A DNA stretch of 64,000 bases, from assembly GCA_016858145.1 (NCBI GenBank), contig JAEHOE010000024.1, positions 558,001 through 622,000 on the forward strand, read 5' to 3'. Of this stretch, positions 10,801 through 22,526 are shown in pieces. Source of the DNA: Edaphochlamys debaryana. Taxonomy: Eukaryota > Chlorophyta > Chlorophyceae > Chlamydomonadales. The notes under the pieces were generated by a model that worked only from the letters and a program-made list of their open reading frames with translations, did not search any database and was not told the origin of the DNA. A program made the position numbers and the translations under genes. How positions within the stretch are numbered: the first letter of the stretch is position 1; each line of letters starts with the position of its first letter.

Positions 10801-13800
10801 GCATACCCGTGCAGTTCACTAGTGTGGAGAGAGGGTGGAGCATGAAAGGTGGGTTGGAGCGGAGGGGGGGACGCCAGGGCCAGCACGGGACTAGGCCAAG
10901 CCTGGCGAGGTTCGGCACTGCAGCAGGAGCAGAGAGCAGAGAAAGTGCCGATGCTTGTGCTTCTGACCTCCTTGCCGTCCGCGTCATGACTCACCCTCGG
11001 GTTGAGGTACGGCGTCGCCACCAGCCGCGGTGCCAGCGCAGGGGGCAGCACGAAGTGGAGCGACTCCAACTCTTCCGACGCAGATCCGGATCCAGGTCCA
11101 GATCCAGATCCAGATCCCGTTGCCGTCGCCGACACGTCATCGCGATGGCGAGATTGGCCGCTCATCCTGGATACGGTGGGCGAGCGGTTGCCACCACGTG
11201 CGCTGCTGCCGCCCGCGACCGCTGACGTGTTGCCGTACTTGACGGCTGCGTGACCGTTTCTACCGTTGGCGCTGCCATCTGAGCCGGTACCGTTGGTTTC
11301 GGTTGTGGCGGTTGTGGCGGTTGACGCGAGCTGGACTTTGTACTCTCCGGCGTAGACCAGCAGGGGGGCTAGGGCGTTGCGGGTGGCTTCCGATGGGGAG
11401 AGGAGGCGGGCCACATCCGACGACGCGAGAAGGACCTACGAACGGTTTGGCGTAGCTTTCGGTAGATGCGAGAAATCAAGACGAGTTGGACCTTCCGGTA
11501 GGCATGGACTGGCGGATGCATGGGGCTGCCGAGGGTGCGCCCTCCCGTTCTGTCCGCCAACTCACCTGCCCGCCGGCGGCACACGCCCTCAGCTGCAGGG
11601 CCAGCTCACAGCAGCGGCCTGCCGGGGTGGGAGGCAGGAAAGGAGAAGCAAGGCACGGTTTCGGGAAAGCTGGAAGGGCCGATGGTGCGATTCCATTGGG
11701 CACTGCTTCCGTACCCCAATGGTCCCCCCGCACCTTGACCCTGCCCCCTGCCCTCGTGTCCCCGACCAACCCTGACCGCCCTGCCCACACAACACCCCGC
11801 CTGTGCCCCAGGCCCACCTCCGTACGACGCCCGCTCCAGAGACTTGTCGTACCCCACGTGCGCCGCCTCCACGCCGCACGCCATGCCGGTACGAAGCCGC
11901 AGGCCCCTGAACAGCTGCCCAGCGACCGGCGCGTCCGGGTGGGGCTCGTGCTCCGTTAGGGGCCACACGGCCTGTGGGGGACAAAAGCAGAAGCGGGCGT
12001 GCATCGGCAGAGGGATGGTAGCTGTACGGCATGCGGTTGCCGATACGCAGATCAGTAGCATCGGGTTCCACAGATCCACACTGAATCGCTAGCACTTCGA
12101 CCGGTTGAGCGAGTTCAGTGCAAACCCACCTTGAGAGCTTCGAGCAGCGACACGGCCCCCTGCCCGCCGCCCGCCCCGTCCAGATACAGATCCGTATCCA
12201 GATCCACGCCGTGATCCGCATCCTGACCCTCTAGGCCCGAGCTTCCGCCAGCCCATTCCCATGACACTAACGCCACCCTGCTTGCGGCGCCGCCAGCACG
12301 CGCCGCCGCCGCCGCCGCCGCCGCCGATGCGGCGCCGCCGGGCCGCAGCGCCGCCGCCACCGCCAGCGCTCCCGCCGACGAGTCCAGCCGGCTTTCGAAA
12401 TCGCCCTGCTCATTGGACGAGCTGTTGCCGTACGACGGCGGCGCCGGGTCCAGCTTACTGATGTACGGCATGCCGGCGGCGGCGGGCGGTTGGCGGTTGG
12501 GGCCAGCCGCCGGCAGCGGCACGCTGGCGGCTGAGACCTGGCGCAGCACTCCCTCCAGCTGACGTGTCACGTCGGCTTGTACGGCACCCTGCCGGCCGCT
12601 GGCAGGGGTGGCGGCGGCGGGGAGGGGATGGCGGCTGCCGCCGGCGACTGTGGAGCCCGGGCGGGCAGTGCCGGAGGTTGGCCGGGTCGAGGAGGCGGGG
12701 CGGGGGGCTTCGTCGGCGGGGGGAGCCGGTGCGGGAGGCGGTGGCAGAGGCGGCGCGGGAGGGGGAGGCGGCAACGGTGGCTGGACAACTTTGCCGAGGC
12801 TGGGGGGCACAAAGGGGGGGCAGGGAATGCCGGGAGAGTAGGCATGGGACATGATTGGCTGCGTTGGAAGTCGCCACCCAACGTGTGTGCGAGGCAAACG
12901 GCCACCTTGCATCCCGAGCCCGTGGCTCCCCGATAACCGCACCCAACCCACACACAGCCACACACACACACACACGTGAAAGCGGGCCAAATCCACCACC
13001 CCAGACTCTCCACTACTCGCTCACCTGGACTGCGCCGTTCGTGACGACCCTCCGCCACCAACCGTCGGGCTCCCGGCAGAGCGGCTTCCACGCGAGCTGC
13101 CTCCCCCGCCCCACCCCCCGACCGCGCCCCCGCCCATAACCCCGCCGCCTGCGCCGGAAACCCGCATTCCCGCGCCCACACCAAGCAACCCCACGCTCCT
13201 TTGGGGTGGGCCCAGCAGCAGACCCAACTGTCCGAGCTGAGCTTCGGGGGGCAGAGGGGCTGCCAGGGAGGCAAGGCCGGCGGGGGTACGGTTGGATGCG
13301 CCAGTGCCGGTGGAGGAGGGGCGGCCGATGCCCGAACCCGAAGAGGAGGTGTGGTGGGGGTAGGGGTGTGCGGCCGAAGGAGGCGCCAGGGCGGGGTCGG
13401 GGGGCGGCAGGGAGAGCCACAGCGGGGCGGCGTGGGGGTGGGACAGGAGGGGCTGGGGCCAGTCCAGGAGCAGGAGCTCAACCTGACAGGGGGTAGGCAG
13501 GGGGGAGGCGGTTGTTTGATAATGACGGTTTTCTGATTTGTCGATACGACGTCCGACAGGTAGGTGTACCTCCTCCAGAGCCCACACCGCTGCCCCCGCT
13601 AGAACTCGGACCCTTACCTGGATGTATGGACTCCACAGCCTACACAGTTGCCCTATAGAGCCGCTAGAACCAGCCCCACCTTCCGCCACGTCTCAGTACC
13701 CCTTCCATCCCCCGTTGCATCCCCCACTTCCCACCTGGAGCTCTAGGCAGAACGCGACGGCGTGGTGGGGCCGGTGGAAGGCAAGCAGCAGGGAGCACTC

Positions 13801-16800
13801 GTCCACCCCCTGGGTTCCCTTGGGTGCCAGCCCATCCAGGCCCCCGCCTCCCCCGCCGCCTCCCCCGCCAGGGATGGCGAGGAGGGACTCGGGCGAGACG
13901 GCCCCGGAGCCCGGCGGAGGAGCCACCAGCGGCGGGAGCTTGGGGGCGGGGGGAGGGGCGGCCTCGTAGCCTCTGTGCTTTGGAAGCAGGCGGCGGATGG
14001 CGTCTGGGGCAGAGACGCGAGGTAAAAAGTGGAGGGCGGGGGTTTTGAGAAGTGGCACGCGCGGAAGTTGCTGTACTGTACGGCTGGCATCAGAGAGAGG
14101 TACAGCCCGTGCGTCATTGAGTCGTTGCGCTTTGGGCCCTTACGCTGCCCGCAACCCTGGCGGCCCCTGTCCCAGTGTCCGACGCACCTGCTGCCATGGC
14201 CACTGCGGCCTCGATGACGGGCGCGGGGAGGCCGTCCCACAGCTCCAGGGCGCCCTGCCGGGTTTCGGGTTTTGCGTGTACGGCATTAGTCATGGTGTCG
14301 GACCGCATCGCGGCGCGCAGCTGGAGTATAACCGCATGCGGTGCCCAGCTCTCGACCCCATACTCGGCACCTTACTAATCGCACTGCCGTACACGCGCCG
14401 TACGCACGCACCATGACGTCAACCGCCACCAGCGTGGTCCCCGGGCCCGGCCCGGGCGCGATGACGCGGCCCCTCAGCGTCAGCAGTTGGTAGCGCGTAC
14501 GGTACACGAGTGCGGCCGTAACGGCCAGGGCAAAGAGCAGCGCGGCCAGGGGCAGGGCCACTGCCAGGGCGATGACTAATGTGTTGTCGGAGGAATCCTG
14601 TGTGGGGTGGGGGCGAGGGAGGGGAGGCGAGGTAAGGAGGGGAAGGGAGGGGGTACTGGGAGATGAAGGGGCAGGGTCACCGCCAGGCGATGACTAATGT
14701 GTTGTCGGAGGAGTCCTGTGTGGCGCGAGGGCGAGGGTGAGGGGGCACGGGAGGGTCAAGAAGGGGAGGCGTGGCCGCAGAGAGGGGGGAGGAAGGGGCA
14801 GGGTCACTGCCAGGGCCAGGGCCGAATTGTGGTCGGAGTGGAGAGCGGAGAGGACAAGACTCAGGAGGTCAGAGGGAGGGGTGTATGCTGTATGGCGTGT
14901 GCCGGGTGAGAGCCGGCAGGGCTTGACGCTTTAGGGGCTGAAGACGGGGCAAGTGAGGCGAGCGGGAAGACCAAGGCAGCCCCCGGTCGTACCTCCTCGC
15001 TAGGCGGCGGGATCGGCGGCTCTGTATAGTTCATCATAGTCCGGTAGGCAAGCAGCAGGGCCTGTGGAAGGACGTGGACGATGGGGATAAGGAAAAGGCA
15101 CGGGATGGAGCCGCAGCCCGACTAACCTTGCCTCTAACCGATTTCCCCTAGACCTTTCCCCCTCAGACCCCGATGTCGAATTAGCTCGCCTGCTTGTCCC
15201 GGGGGCGAGGGTAAGCCGAGTCGAAGATCCAGCGCCCGGCGGCCGCCGCGTTGGCTGCGGCAGCGTCAGCGGGGAGGTCGCGGGCGGTGACGTTGTGGGC
15301 TGCCTCGGCGATGTACAGATCCTGGTACGGGTGTACGGGTGTACGGATGTACGGATGGCCGGGGTGGGAGGGGTAAAGAAGATAAGCGGGTGATAGGGGC
15401 AAAGATGGGGGAGCGTTAAAAGGGCCAGTGCGGGGGACTGTTGCAGAAACAAGCAACGCTCCAGATGGGGCAGGGCACTCGCCCACAAACCATGGCTCAC
15501 CAGGTAGTTCATGCCGTACAGATTGGGCACGAGGGCCAGATTGGGGTGCAGTACGGCAGCCAGGTAGGCGGCGGCGAACTGCCGTACGTCATCCGGGTGG
15601 TGGCCCAACTGCAGCAGTACGGTGTAGTCGAGGGCGCTCACGTTGTAGGCGGGGTCGATGAAACCTGAGTGCAAGGTGGGTTGAATTCCAAACCCGCGTT
15701 ATCAAACGCAGCCGGGACAAGGGTAGGTGCTGCTGCAAGGGCAGCAGCTACAATCGTTCATGGATCCTGCCCTCCCTTGCTCCGGCTCTCAGCGTGCTGA
15801 GAGCCACGCCGGACGACCCGTTGCCGCAGGCCCGTCCCAGTCTCCCACGCACACCGGTCGGCCTCCTGTCGCACCTACATTTCCCTGGTTTACAGCCCCT
15901 AATGCACGCACGCACGCACGCACGAATGAACGCACGTCAGTCCTTGCTCCCTGCCACGCTCGCACGCACGCACCGTCGGGCGTCCGGGGCCAAAAGGACT
16001 GCAGGCGGTTGACCCACGTGTCGTAGTACAGCCGCAGCTCCTCGCTGCCGCCTGGACTGGACGCCATAACCTGGAGCGGTGGGTCGGCGGCGGCGCTGGG
16101 GGGCGCGTTGGACGCCGGCGTCGCACCCACCCCCAGCGGCGCGGGGCCCTGGGCTGCGGCCGTGGCTGGGGCCTGGGCTGGGCCTTGTGGGGACCCGGCC
16201 TGGGCAGCGGGCCCAGAGGGCAGAGCGTCCGGGCTGGGAGTGGCCTGCAAGAGACGGCGCCGCCTGCCGTCGGGTTTGGGCTTGGGCTTGGGCTTGGGCC
16301 CGGGTAGCCCGGGATCGAATAGCGGTAGTGGGCTTGGCGGGACCTCCATTGCCGGGAGTGGGCCTGGGGCAGAGGCTGGGGCTGGGCTCGGGCCTGGGGC
16401 TGGGCCTGGGCCTGGGGCTGGGCTGGGGTTTGGCGTTGGTGTGGGGGAGGGCGTGGGTGGCGGGGTGCTGGTGGGGCCGGCCCCGTTGATGGGGACGGGG
16501 GTGAGCAGGGGCCCTGTGACTGGGCTGCTGAGGGCGCTGGAGGAGGAGGGGGAGGGGGACTGCCCGGGTTTCGGGGTGCCGCTTGGCGAGCCGCAGGTGG
16601 AGGGGCCGCCGCCGGCCATGCGCCCCGGAGCCGCCATCTGGCATGGGAGATATCAGGGCATTGGTGGGCGCCAAGTTCAGGGCCAATGATTGCACGTGCT
16701 TTGCTGAGGAAGACCCGGCTCAAGGCAGTGGCAAACCCCGTGCCTTGATGGTTGGGCCTCACCTGGAAGAGGGCCAGGTAGGGTGCGGAGTTGACGCGCT

Positions 16801-19800
16801 GTGGTAGGGGTGCGCCTGGACAGTTGCGGGTGTGTGCGTGTGGGGGGGTGAAAGTCAGGACCGGTGAGATTATTGCTCGAAACCCTCAGGAAGCAGCAGC
16901 GGGGATGGCTAATAGTTTCACCGCATGGGGGAAGAGAAGGCCACCGCGCGGGGGGAAGTGCACCAATGCGTGTGGCAACTTCTCACGAAAAGAAAGGCCT
17001 GAGCCCCCATGGTCACCTGGGTCGGGTGGGGGCGCCGCTAGGTCCTCGGGGCGGACGGCTTTGCGTGGCGGCGGAGGCGGTGGCGGCGAGGCCTCGGTGT
17101 CTGTGGCTGCAGTAGGGGCGGGCCCTGCAGGGCCGTGTACCGGCTGCACGGGCCCCGCGTTGCGAACGGCCGGCACCCTGAGAACCTGGGGACAGGAAAG
17201 GAGCCCACATGTAAGGAGACCGTGGTGATCGCGGGTTCAAAGCTCAGGAAGCAGCAGCATTCTGCGCCCCGCGACGCAAAAACAGCATCCAGTTCAACCC
17301 GTACGTACCTTGGCGTACGGGCACGTGTCGGCCGTACACGGCAGCAGCTCCCCTGTCTTACGATCCATCACGTGCGTGGATCCAGGCAGGGGCGCGATGC
17401 CGACGACGCCGAGGGACGCGGGTGCACGCCCGGCGACTTGGCCCTGCCACATTAAAACACATCCACCGTAAACCACCGCAGAAGCAGCCATCACCTCAGC
17501 AGCCACCTCACTGCATTACCATAGACTCTTCCGCCCTTCACCCATACCGGACGCCTCCACCCTCCCACCACCTCTCCACCCCCCCTCACCTGGAAGGCCA
17601 GATCCCACTGTACGGCAAGGGCGCACAGCCCATCCACGTGGAACCCCCTCTGCCACCCCTCGCAGCCCCTCAGCAGCGTGTTGCCCGGGCCGCCGTACAC
17701 GTCGTACGCGGCGGCGTCACCGTCGGGTGCATAGGCGCCCGGGCCGTCGGCGCCGCCGTTGAGGCTAGAGTTCTGCACCAGGTCCCGCGTGAGCACGGGC
17801 GGCGCGGGCGGGGGCGCGTATTGCAGGAGAGCCTTGTAGATAAGGAGCGCGGCCTTAGGGAGGGGAGGGGAGGGTAGCGGAGGGAAGGGAAGGGAAGGCA
17901 AGGAGGTTGACCTCAAGCTAGCGTGCTGGGAGGGTGACCGTCACCGTCAGCTCACCAGCCGTCAACCGCCAACCGGCAACTGCCAACCGGCAACTGCCAA
18001 CCGGCAACTGCCAACCGGCAACTGCCAACTGTCACGTCGTTGCACGCGCGGACCCACCTGCCAGGCGGCCGTGTCGACCAGGGGCGTCATGTCCGGGGAG
18101 ACGGGGTCGAAGTAGACTCCCTGCTGGGGTCCCTGCGACTGCGCCATGGAGGCTGCGATTGCGGCCACGATGTAGGTCGAGTCACACACTGCGTGGCAGG
18201 GATATGCATGTGCGGGGCTTGCGTAAGGAATGGAAGGGGCATCGGCAGCCACGACACATGCATGCATGGGGCCCTCCGCCCAAGGACACACCCTTTCGCT
18301 CACACATCGACAGGCGGCCCAGATGCCCCTCAAACCAGCCCGGCCTCCCCGCCCTTGCCGGGCCTAGCTACGTCCCTGGCCCAGCCACCCCAAGCCCCCT
18401 TTCCCCCTGGCGCTCACCCGGAGCCGGGCGGCCCCGCAGTCCGGCCTCCCCGCCCTCGTCAGCCTTCCTACGCCCCACGCACGTCCCTGGCCCAGCCACC
18501 CCCCTTTCGCCCCCGGGATTCGCTCACCCGGCGCTCGGTTCAGGCATATGCCCCACTTGGGCCGTCCGTCGCCTGCCCAGTCGGTGCCGTTGAGCCGAGC
18601 CGCCAGCGCGATCAGCTGCTGCCACGTGCTTGGCACCAGGACGTCAGCGCTGGGGGGCGGCGGCTTGGGGGCGTGTGGACCGGTGGTGTTGTAAGCAAGG
18701 GTGGTGTTGGGCGGGCCCAGCAGAGCGGCCGGAAGGCCGGGCAGGGGTGCAACGCGAGTGGGGCCGGTGGAGGTGCCGCTGGAAGCGTCAACGGCGGGCT
18801 TGGGGCCCAGGCCCGGCTTGGGGTTCAGGGCCGGGCCGGAGGACGGGTTGGGGCCGGGGTCGGGGGCGAATGGCGAGGAGGCGTTCTGGGCGAGGGCGGT
18901 GAAGACGTCTTTGCGGTACCAAAGCAGCAGGGTGGACCTTGCCCGGCGGGGCACGATGGCGCCGTTGGCGGCTCTTAGGCCCAGGTCCACCCTGAGGGGT
19001 GGGCCGACACAGGGGGAAGGAGGGGAAGGGGGAAGGTGAAGGAAGGAAGGGGGGGACTAAGCGGTGGGCCGAGACATGGGTAGGGGTAGGGGTAGGGCGA
19101 AGGAAGGAAGGGGGGGACTAAGCGGTGAACCGACACAGGGGGAAGGAGGGGAAGGGGGAAGGTGAGGGCGAGGTAAGGGGAGGGGATGAGTGGTAGGGAC
19201 CAGGTCCCCATGACACGAGCGGTGGCCTCAGGTTGGCGCTGTCCGTGGGAGACAACAACGGGGGGGGGGCCAAGGGGAGGGTGGTGTGTGGATGTGTGGT
19301 CGTGAGGTGCCCGAGGGGGCACGAGGCTCACGGTGTGTTAGGCGGCCATGATCTTGGGAAGGCACACCCCTGACTCAGGAGTCCCTGTGCGCTTAGCTCC
19401 GGTTACATTCGTCCCCACGTGGCCCCGCTCACATGGTAGAGTCAACCTCCACAGGCGAGTCATCTTCAGGGGGAGGCTGTCCGGCAGTCGCCGAAGCGTC
19501 AGTGAGCGAGGATTTGTACCACACGGCCTGCTCGACGGGACCGATTATGGAGAAGTATCCTGTACGGCAAAGTGGCAAAGATGCCGAGGGCGGAATAGCC
19601 GCAGATGGTTTTTTTTAGACTTGGGTTTGTGTGCCCGTTCCCAACACGTACGGCACCGTACAGCGCACGTGCACAGTGCGGTTACGGTTCTCACGCACCC
19701 GTGAAGGCGTCGTACGGCGTATGGTTGACGGCGGGGCGGCCGAAGGGCTTCCAGGACGAGGGCAGGGGCGGCGCCATGACTAATCCGATGCGGGAGAGGC

Positions 19801-21464
19801 TCGTGTCTGCTGCGGTGGCCGGACTGCTGACGCCGACACTCGCGTTGGTGGGGGCGGGGGCGGGGCCAGGTGGCACCCGAAGCGCTGCGGTTGAGGTGGC
19901 CACCTGACCAGCCGCCAAGAGCCGGAGGGCGGAGATCTGAAAGGGGCGGCACGAGATGAGGTACGACGCTTTGAGTGGGATCTGTGACGAGGTGTGAAGT
20001 ACGTAAGTTTGGGGATGAAAGCGCGAAAGGGTTCGTGGTCAGGAGGTAGGGGACCACGGGGCACCGGCAGAGGATGGATTCTGGAGTACGGGTGGCAAGG
20101 GTAAGAACCCCGAGTTATGGGTGATATGTCCGCTGCTCACCTGAAAGGGGAATGAGGGCAGCAGCCAGACGTAGGCGTCGGGCAGGCCCTGCGGGAGGGG
20201 AGGAGGGACAGAGGTAAGAGAAGGGACCGACGTGCAATGGAGTCTGACGGACGCCCTGCTGGGAGGAGCCCTGGGCCCACGCACGCCCCTGCCCCCACGC
20301 GCAAGTCTTTCGGGGTTCCCCCACTGCTGCGTGGTTCCCAGTCCCAGCCGTATCGTCTCCAACGCACGGCGACCAAGCGGTAAGTAAGGGGACAATAAGT
20401 GTCACGGTAAGGGGAAGGGGCTGCAACACAGCGCATTCTGCAGCACAGCGCAGTGCCCGACGGCGGCTGCTCCACCATGGGCCCTGCCGTACCCTGCCGT
20501 ACCAGCAGGTTGCAGTCACACAGCACCTTGGCGTCGATGGCCCAAATGCGTACGGCAGCCTGCAGTACAAAGGGGACGAGCGAGGCTGTAATGCGCAGCG
20601 TAGCAGGCTTGCCGGCGTCCTGCTGATTCGGACGGATTTGCATGGCACGAGCATGTACCGTTGCGCTGCGAGCCAAACATCCCTATCCGCAGAGAGCACA
20701 CGTGTCGTACGAGATGACAACGCACCTGCAGTACGGCCAGCTGCTCCACCACGCCCGGCTGAGTCAGCAGCACGGGGGCGGCCGTGACCGTGGCGTCGCC
20801 CGGGGCGCTCGCCTGCATCTGGGCCGCTGCTGCTGACGTGTTCCCAGCGGAGGCCAGCTTCAGCCTGTCAGAGCGGAGAGGGCAGGGCGTCAACGCAGAA
20901 CACGTGGGGAATGGGACAGGGCTTGATATAGGGGTGATCAGCAGTTGTTTTGGTGGTGCCGGGCGCCGAGCGAGTGCGAGAGGCGCGTGGGGTGGCGTGG
21001 GGCGGGGGGGGGGGGGGGCGGACGCGTACCGGGATGGCGTACTGCGGACAGTTAAGCCCTACGAAGAGGAGCGTGTCACACTGCCAACCCGGTGCAAACT
21101 CGGACTCACACGGCGACCAGCAGGTTGACCGCGTCGGGGCACGTGGGCAGGATGGCCTGGAGCATCCGACTTTCACGGGCAAGCGTGCTGTTCAAGTAGC
21201 CTCCCGCGACGAGGACCGCTTCATTACCCATGTCAGAGGCTCCAGAACGCAGACCATCCTGGGCGGGCAGCGTCAGCGGCACGCCACGGCATGTAAGGGC
21301 TAACCGTTATAGGCTAGTATACTGGCCAGTGTATGCCCATGGAGGACATGCGAGGAACAAGCGGTGGAACAAACCTGCTCAGGGCCCGAAGCAAGACCGA
21401 GCTCAATGAAGAGAGCTGCGATGAACAACCTCTTTAGCGCGAGCTGGTGGCTTGTCCCTCTCAT
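7807..21464 (-). CDS. CYG-type receptor-like class III nucleotide cyclase with solute-binding ectodomain
   Basis: About 31 exons. Start is ATG at 21464, where MRGTSHQLALKRLFIAALFI forms a signal peptide (exon 1 21464-21375, exon 2 21258-21110, phases agree). Ectodomain exons run from about 20870 to 15000 and match extracellular solute-binding proteins of Chlamydomonas cyclases: STWQQLIALAARLNG (18640), QGPQQGVYFDPVSP, CALAVQWDLAFQ, APLPGSTHVMDRKTGELLPC (17380). A proline-rich linker (15985-16640) follows. Exon 14586-14402 holds one membrane helix (ALPLAALLFALAVTAALVYR) and then GPGTTLVAVDV, the first cyclase strand. Cyclase exons follow: LELWDGLPAPVIEAA, HRGYEAA...LLLAFHRPHHAVAFCLE (13740-14005), FRGLRLRTGMACGVEAAHVG (11850), LLRGLRLKV (9450), RVAYRGGRCLGLAPRIAALA (9030) and a last exon 8260-7807. 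Where active relatives have EGD before the AFH strand, this protein has DEC, so catalysis is uncertain. Inner exon ends are approximate. cAMP/cGMP signalling at a membrane is the likely role. Confidence 0.8.
8908..8949 (+). repeat. Arm 1 of ~42-bp inverted repeat in two cyclase introns
   Basis: The sequence beginning CCTGGCGTCGGCGCGATCCC and ending CAACAAACACCCCCA is found as its reverse complement at about 10211-10253 in another intron of the same gene. This suggests a dispersed intronic repeat family. Confidence 0.75.
9840..9897 (-). repeat. Decayed duplicate of exon start (acceptor side) in cyclase intron
   Basis: On the minus strand this intronic stretch reads ...AAAAG followed by CCCGACGAGCTCCTCAAGCA. 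It mirrors the real exon start at about 9757 (...CCAAG, then CCCGAGGAGCTTCTCGAACA, encoding PEELLEHELCEE). It lies roughly 130 bp upstream of that exon in transcript order. The acceptor AG is kept while the coding part has drifted. Confidence 0.65.
10211..10253 (-). repeat. Arm 2 of ~42-bp inverted repeat in two cyclase introns
   Basis: Reads TGGGGGTGTTTGTTGCTGAG and on to GCGCCGACGCCAGG, the reverse complement of 8908-8949. A more diverged relative (GGGTGTTTGAAGCTGAGTGG) lies just upstream at about 10147. Confidence 0.75.
10703..10762 (-). repeat. Decayed duplicate of exon start (acceptor side) in cyclase intron
   Basis: On the minus strand ...TGTAG is followed by GCCGCCCAGCAGCTGCCGCT. It repeats the real exon start at about 10628 (...TGCAG, then GCCGCCCAGCAGCTGACCCT, encoding AAQQLTLGSLAAPVGAPT). 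The copy has an in-frame TAA soon after the match. It lies about 130 bp upstream of the exon it resembles. Confidence 0.7.
14674..14730 (-). repeat. Decayed duplicate of exon start (acceptor side) in cyclase intron
   Basis: On the minus strand CCACACAG is followed by GACTCCTCCGACAACACATT. It repeats the start of the membrane-helix exon at 14586 (CCACACAG, then GATTCCTCCGACAACACATT, encoding DSSDNTLVIALAV). One base is missing further on (CGCCTGGC against CGCCCTGGC), shifting the frame. It lies about 110 bp upstream of the real exon. Confidence 0.75.
17967..18030. repeat. 14-bp minisatellite in cyclase intron
   Basis: The unit CAACCGGCAACTGC is repeated about four to five times, within an intron between the ectodomain exons at about 17850 and 18060. 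Confidence 0.9.
19005..19170. repeat. Imperfect ~110-bp tandem duplication in cyclase intron
   Basis: The block GACACAGGGGGAAGGAGGGG with GGAAGGAAGGGGGGGACTAA and AGCGGTG occurs twice in a purine-rich intron, separated by a GGGTAG-type short repeat. Confidence 0.7.
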
Positions 21465-22407
21465 CTTGCTGAACTTGGGAGTTCTGAAAATGCTCAGTTT
21501 ATCGATGTGCGCGCCTAGCGCAAGCGTCTCTGGCGCGCGAGGAGGCCGCTGCGCCAGGCCTCAGCTCTAGCTGGTGTGATCATCTGGAAACGACATTTGT
21601 GACTTGGTGTTGAGTTTTGGCTGTTGCTGCGCGGCCGCTCCGGACTCTCTTCGTCCCGCATCGGGCCGGCATGTGGCGCCGTGGGGCCGGTCCGTGCCGC
21701 GCACCTATCCGGCGCCGGCGGAGTGCATTAGCCGTGCACAGTCTCGACCAGTCCCCGACAGCTCTCTCGCTTAAGGGGCATGCGGGAAGACGGTGAGGAG
21801 GACGAGCCAAAGTTCACGCTCGCACACTACGTACGAGGGCTGGCAACCGTTGGCTCTCGCTGGCTGCCCAGGTCCAGCCAGGTCCGTGGCCGGCTGGGTG
21901 CCCTTCGTGCGAGGACAAAGTCGCCCCCGTCCGCTTCCTGCCCGAGAACCTTGACCCGGAACAAAGAAGGTTACTACCCCCGCCGACCCCGCGCAGAGTT
22001 ACAGACTGTGAGGGAAGCTCATTCTCCGTCGGCGACAGCCCCCGGCATGAATCCATCGCGCAGGCAGCCTGAACAGTGAAGACGCCATCACGGCGCGCCC
22101 ACCCTGATCTATGGCACACGGCTAGAACGTCTCCGTCCCAGAACCCATGACACTGCATTGCTGCAGCCTCCTGAGCCTTGTGCCTCCTGACACCAACTGC
22201 AGGTGTTCCAAGCGGCTCTGCCACCCCCACCTCGGCTCACGTACAGACGGTCCACGCATGCAACCCCATACGGCACCGCGCGCCCCAGTCGCAACAAATG
22301 GGTGCAGCCCAACAAGCTCTCGTGCATGATAAATAAACAACTACTTCTCAACATCGGTGAAGGTTACTTATGTCGTCCCGGCCCTAGCCCGCATGAATAA
22401 TGTAGGA
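21465..22407. other. Intergenic: cyclase 5' region and 3' flank of small gene
   Basis: No coding feature is supported. The left part should hold the promoter of the minus-strand cyclase gene. The right part is downstream of the minus-strand 93-residue gene, whose poly(A) motif lies at 22408-22412. Confidence 0.5.
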
Positions 22408-22412
22408 TTACA
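22408..22412 (-). terminator. TGTAA poly(A) signal for the 93-residue protein gene
   Basis: TTACA on the plus strand (TGTAA on the coding strand) lies about 115 nt beyond the stop codon at 22527. TGTAA is the usual volvocine poly(A) motif. Confidence 0.55.
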
Positions 22413-22526
22413 ATCTGGATGGCTAGTTGCGCACGCGAGACCTGAAGGCTGGGAGGCCTGGGGCCCGCTGGCCCGCGTCCAGCCAGCCGCAGCAGCTCCG
22501 CCTCCCTGCCAAGGCGCCGGCACCAT

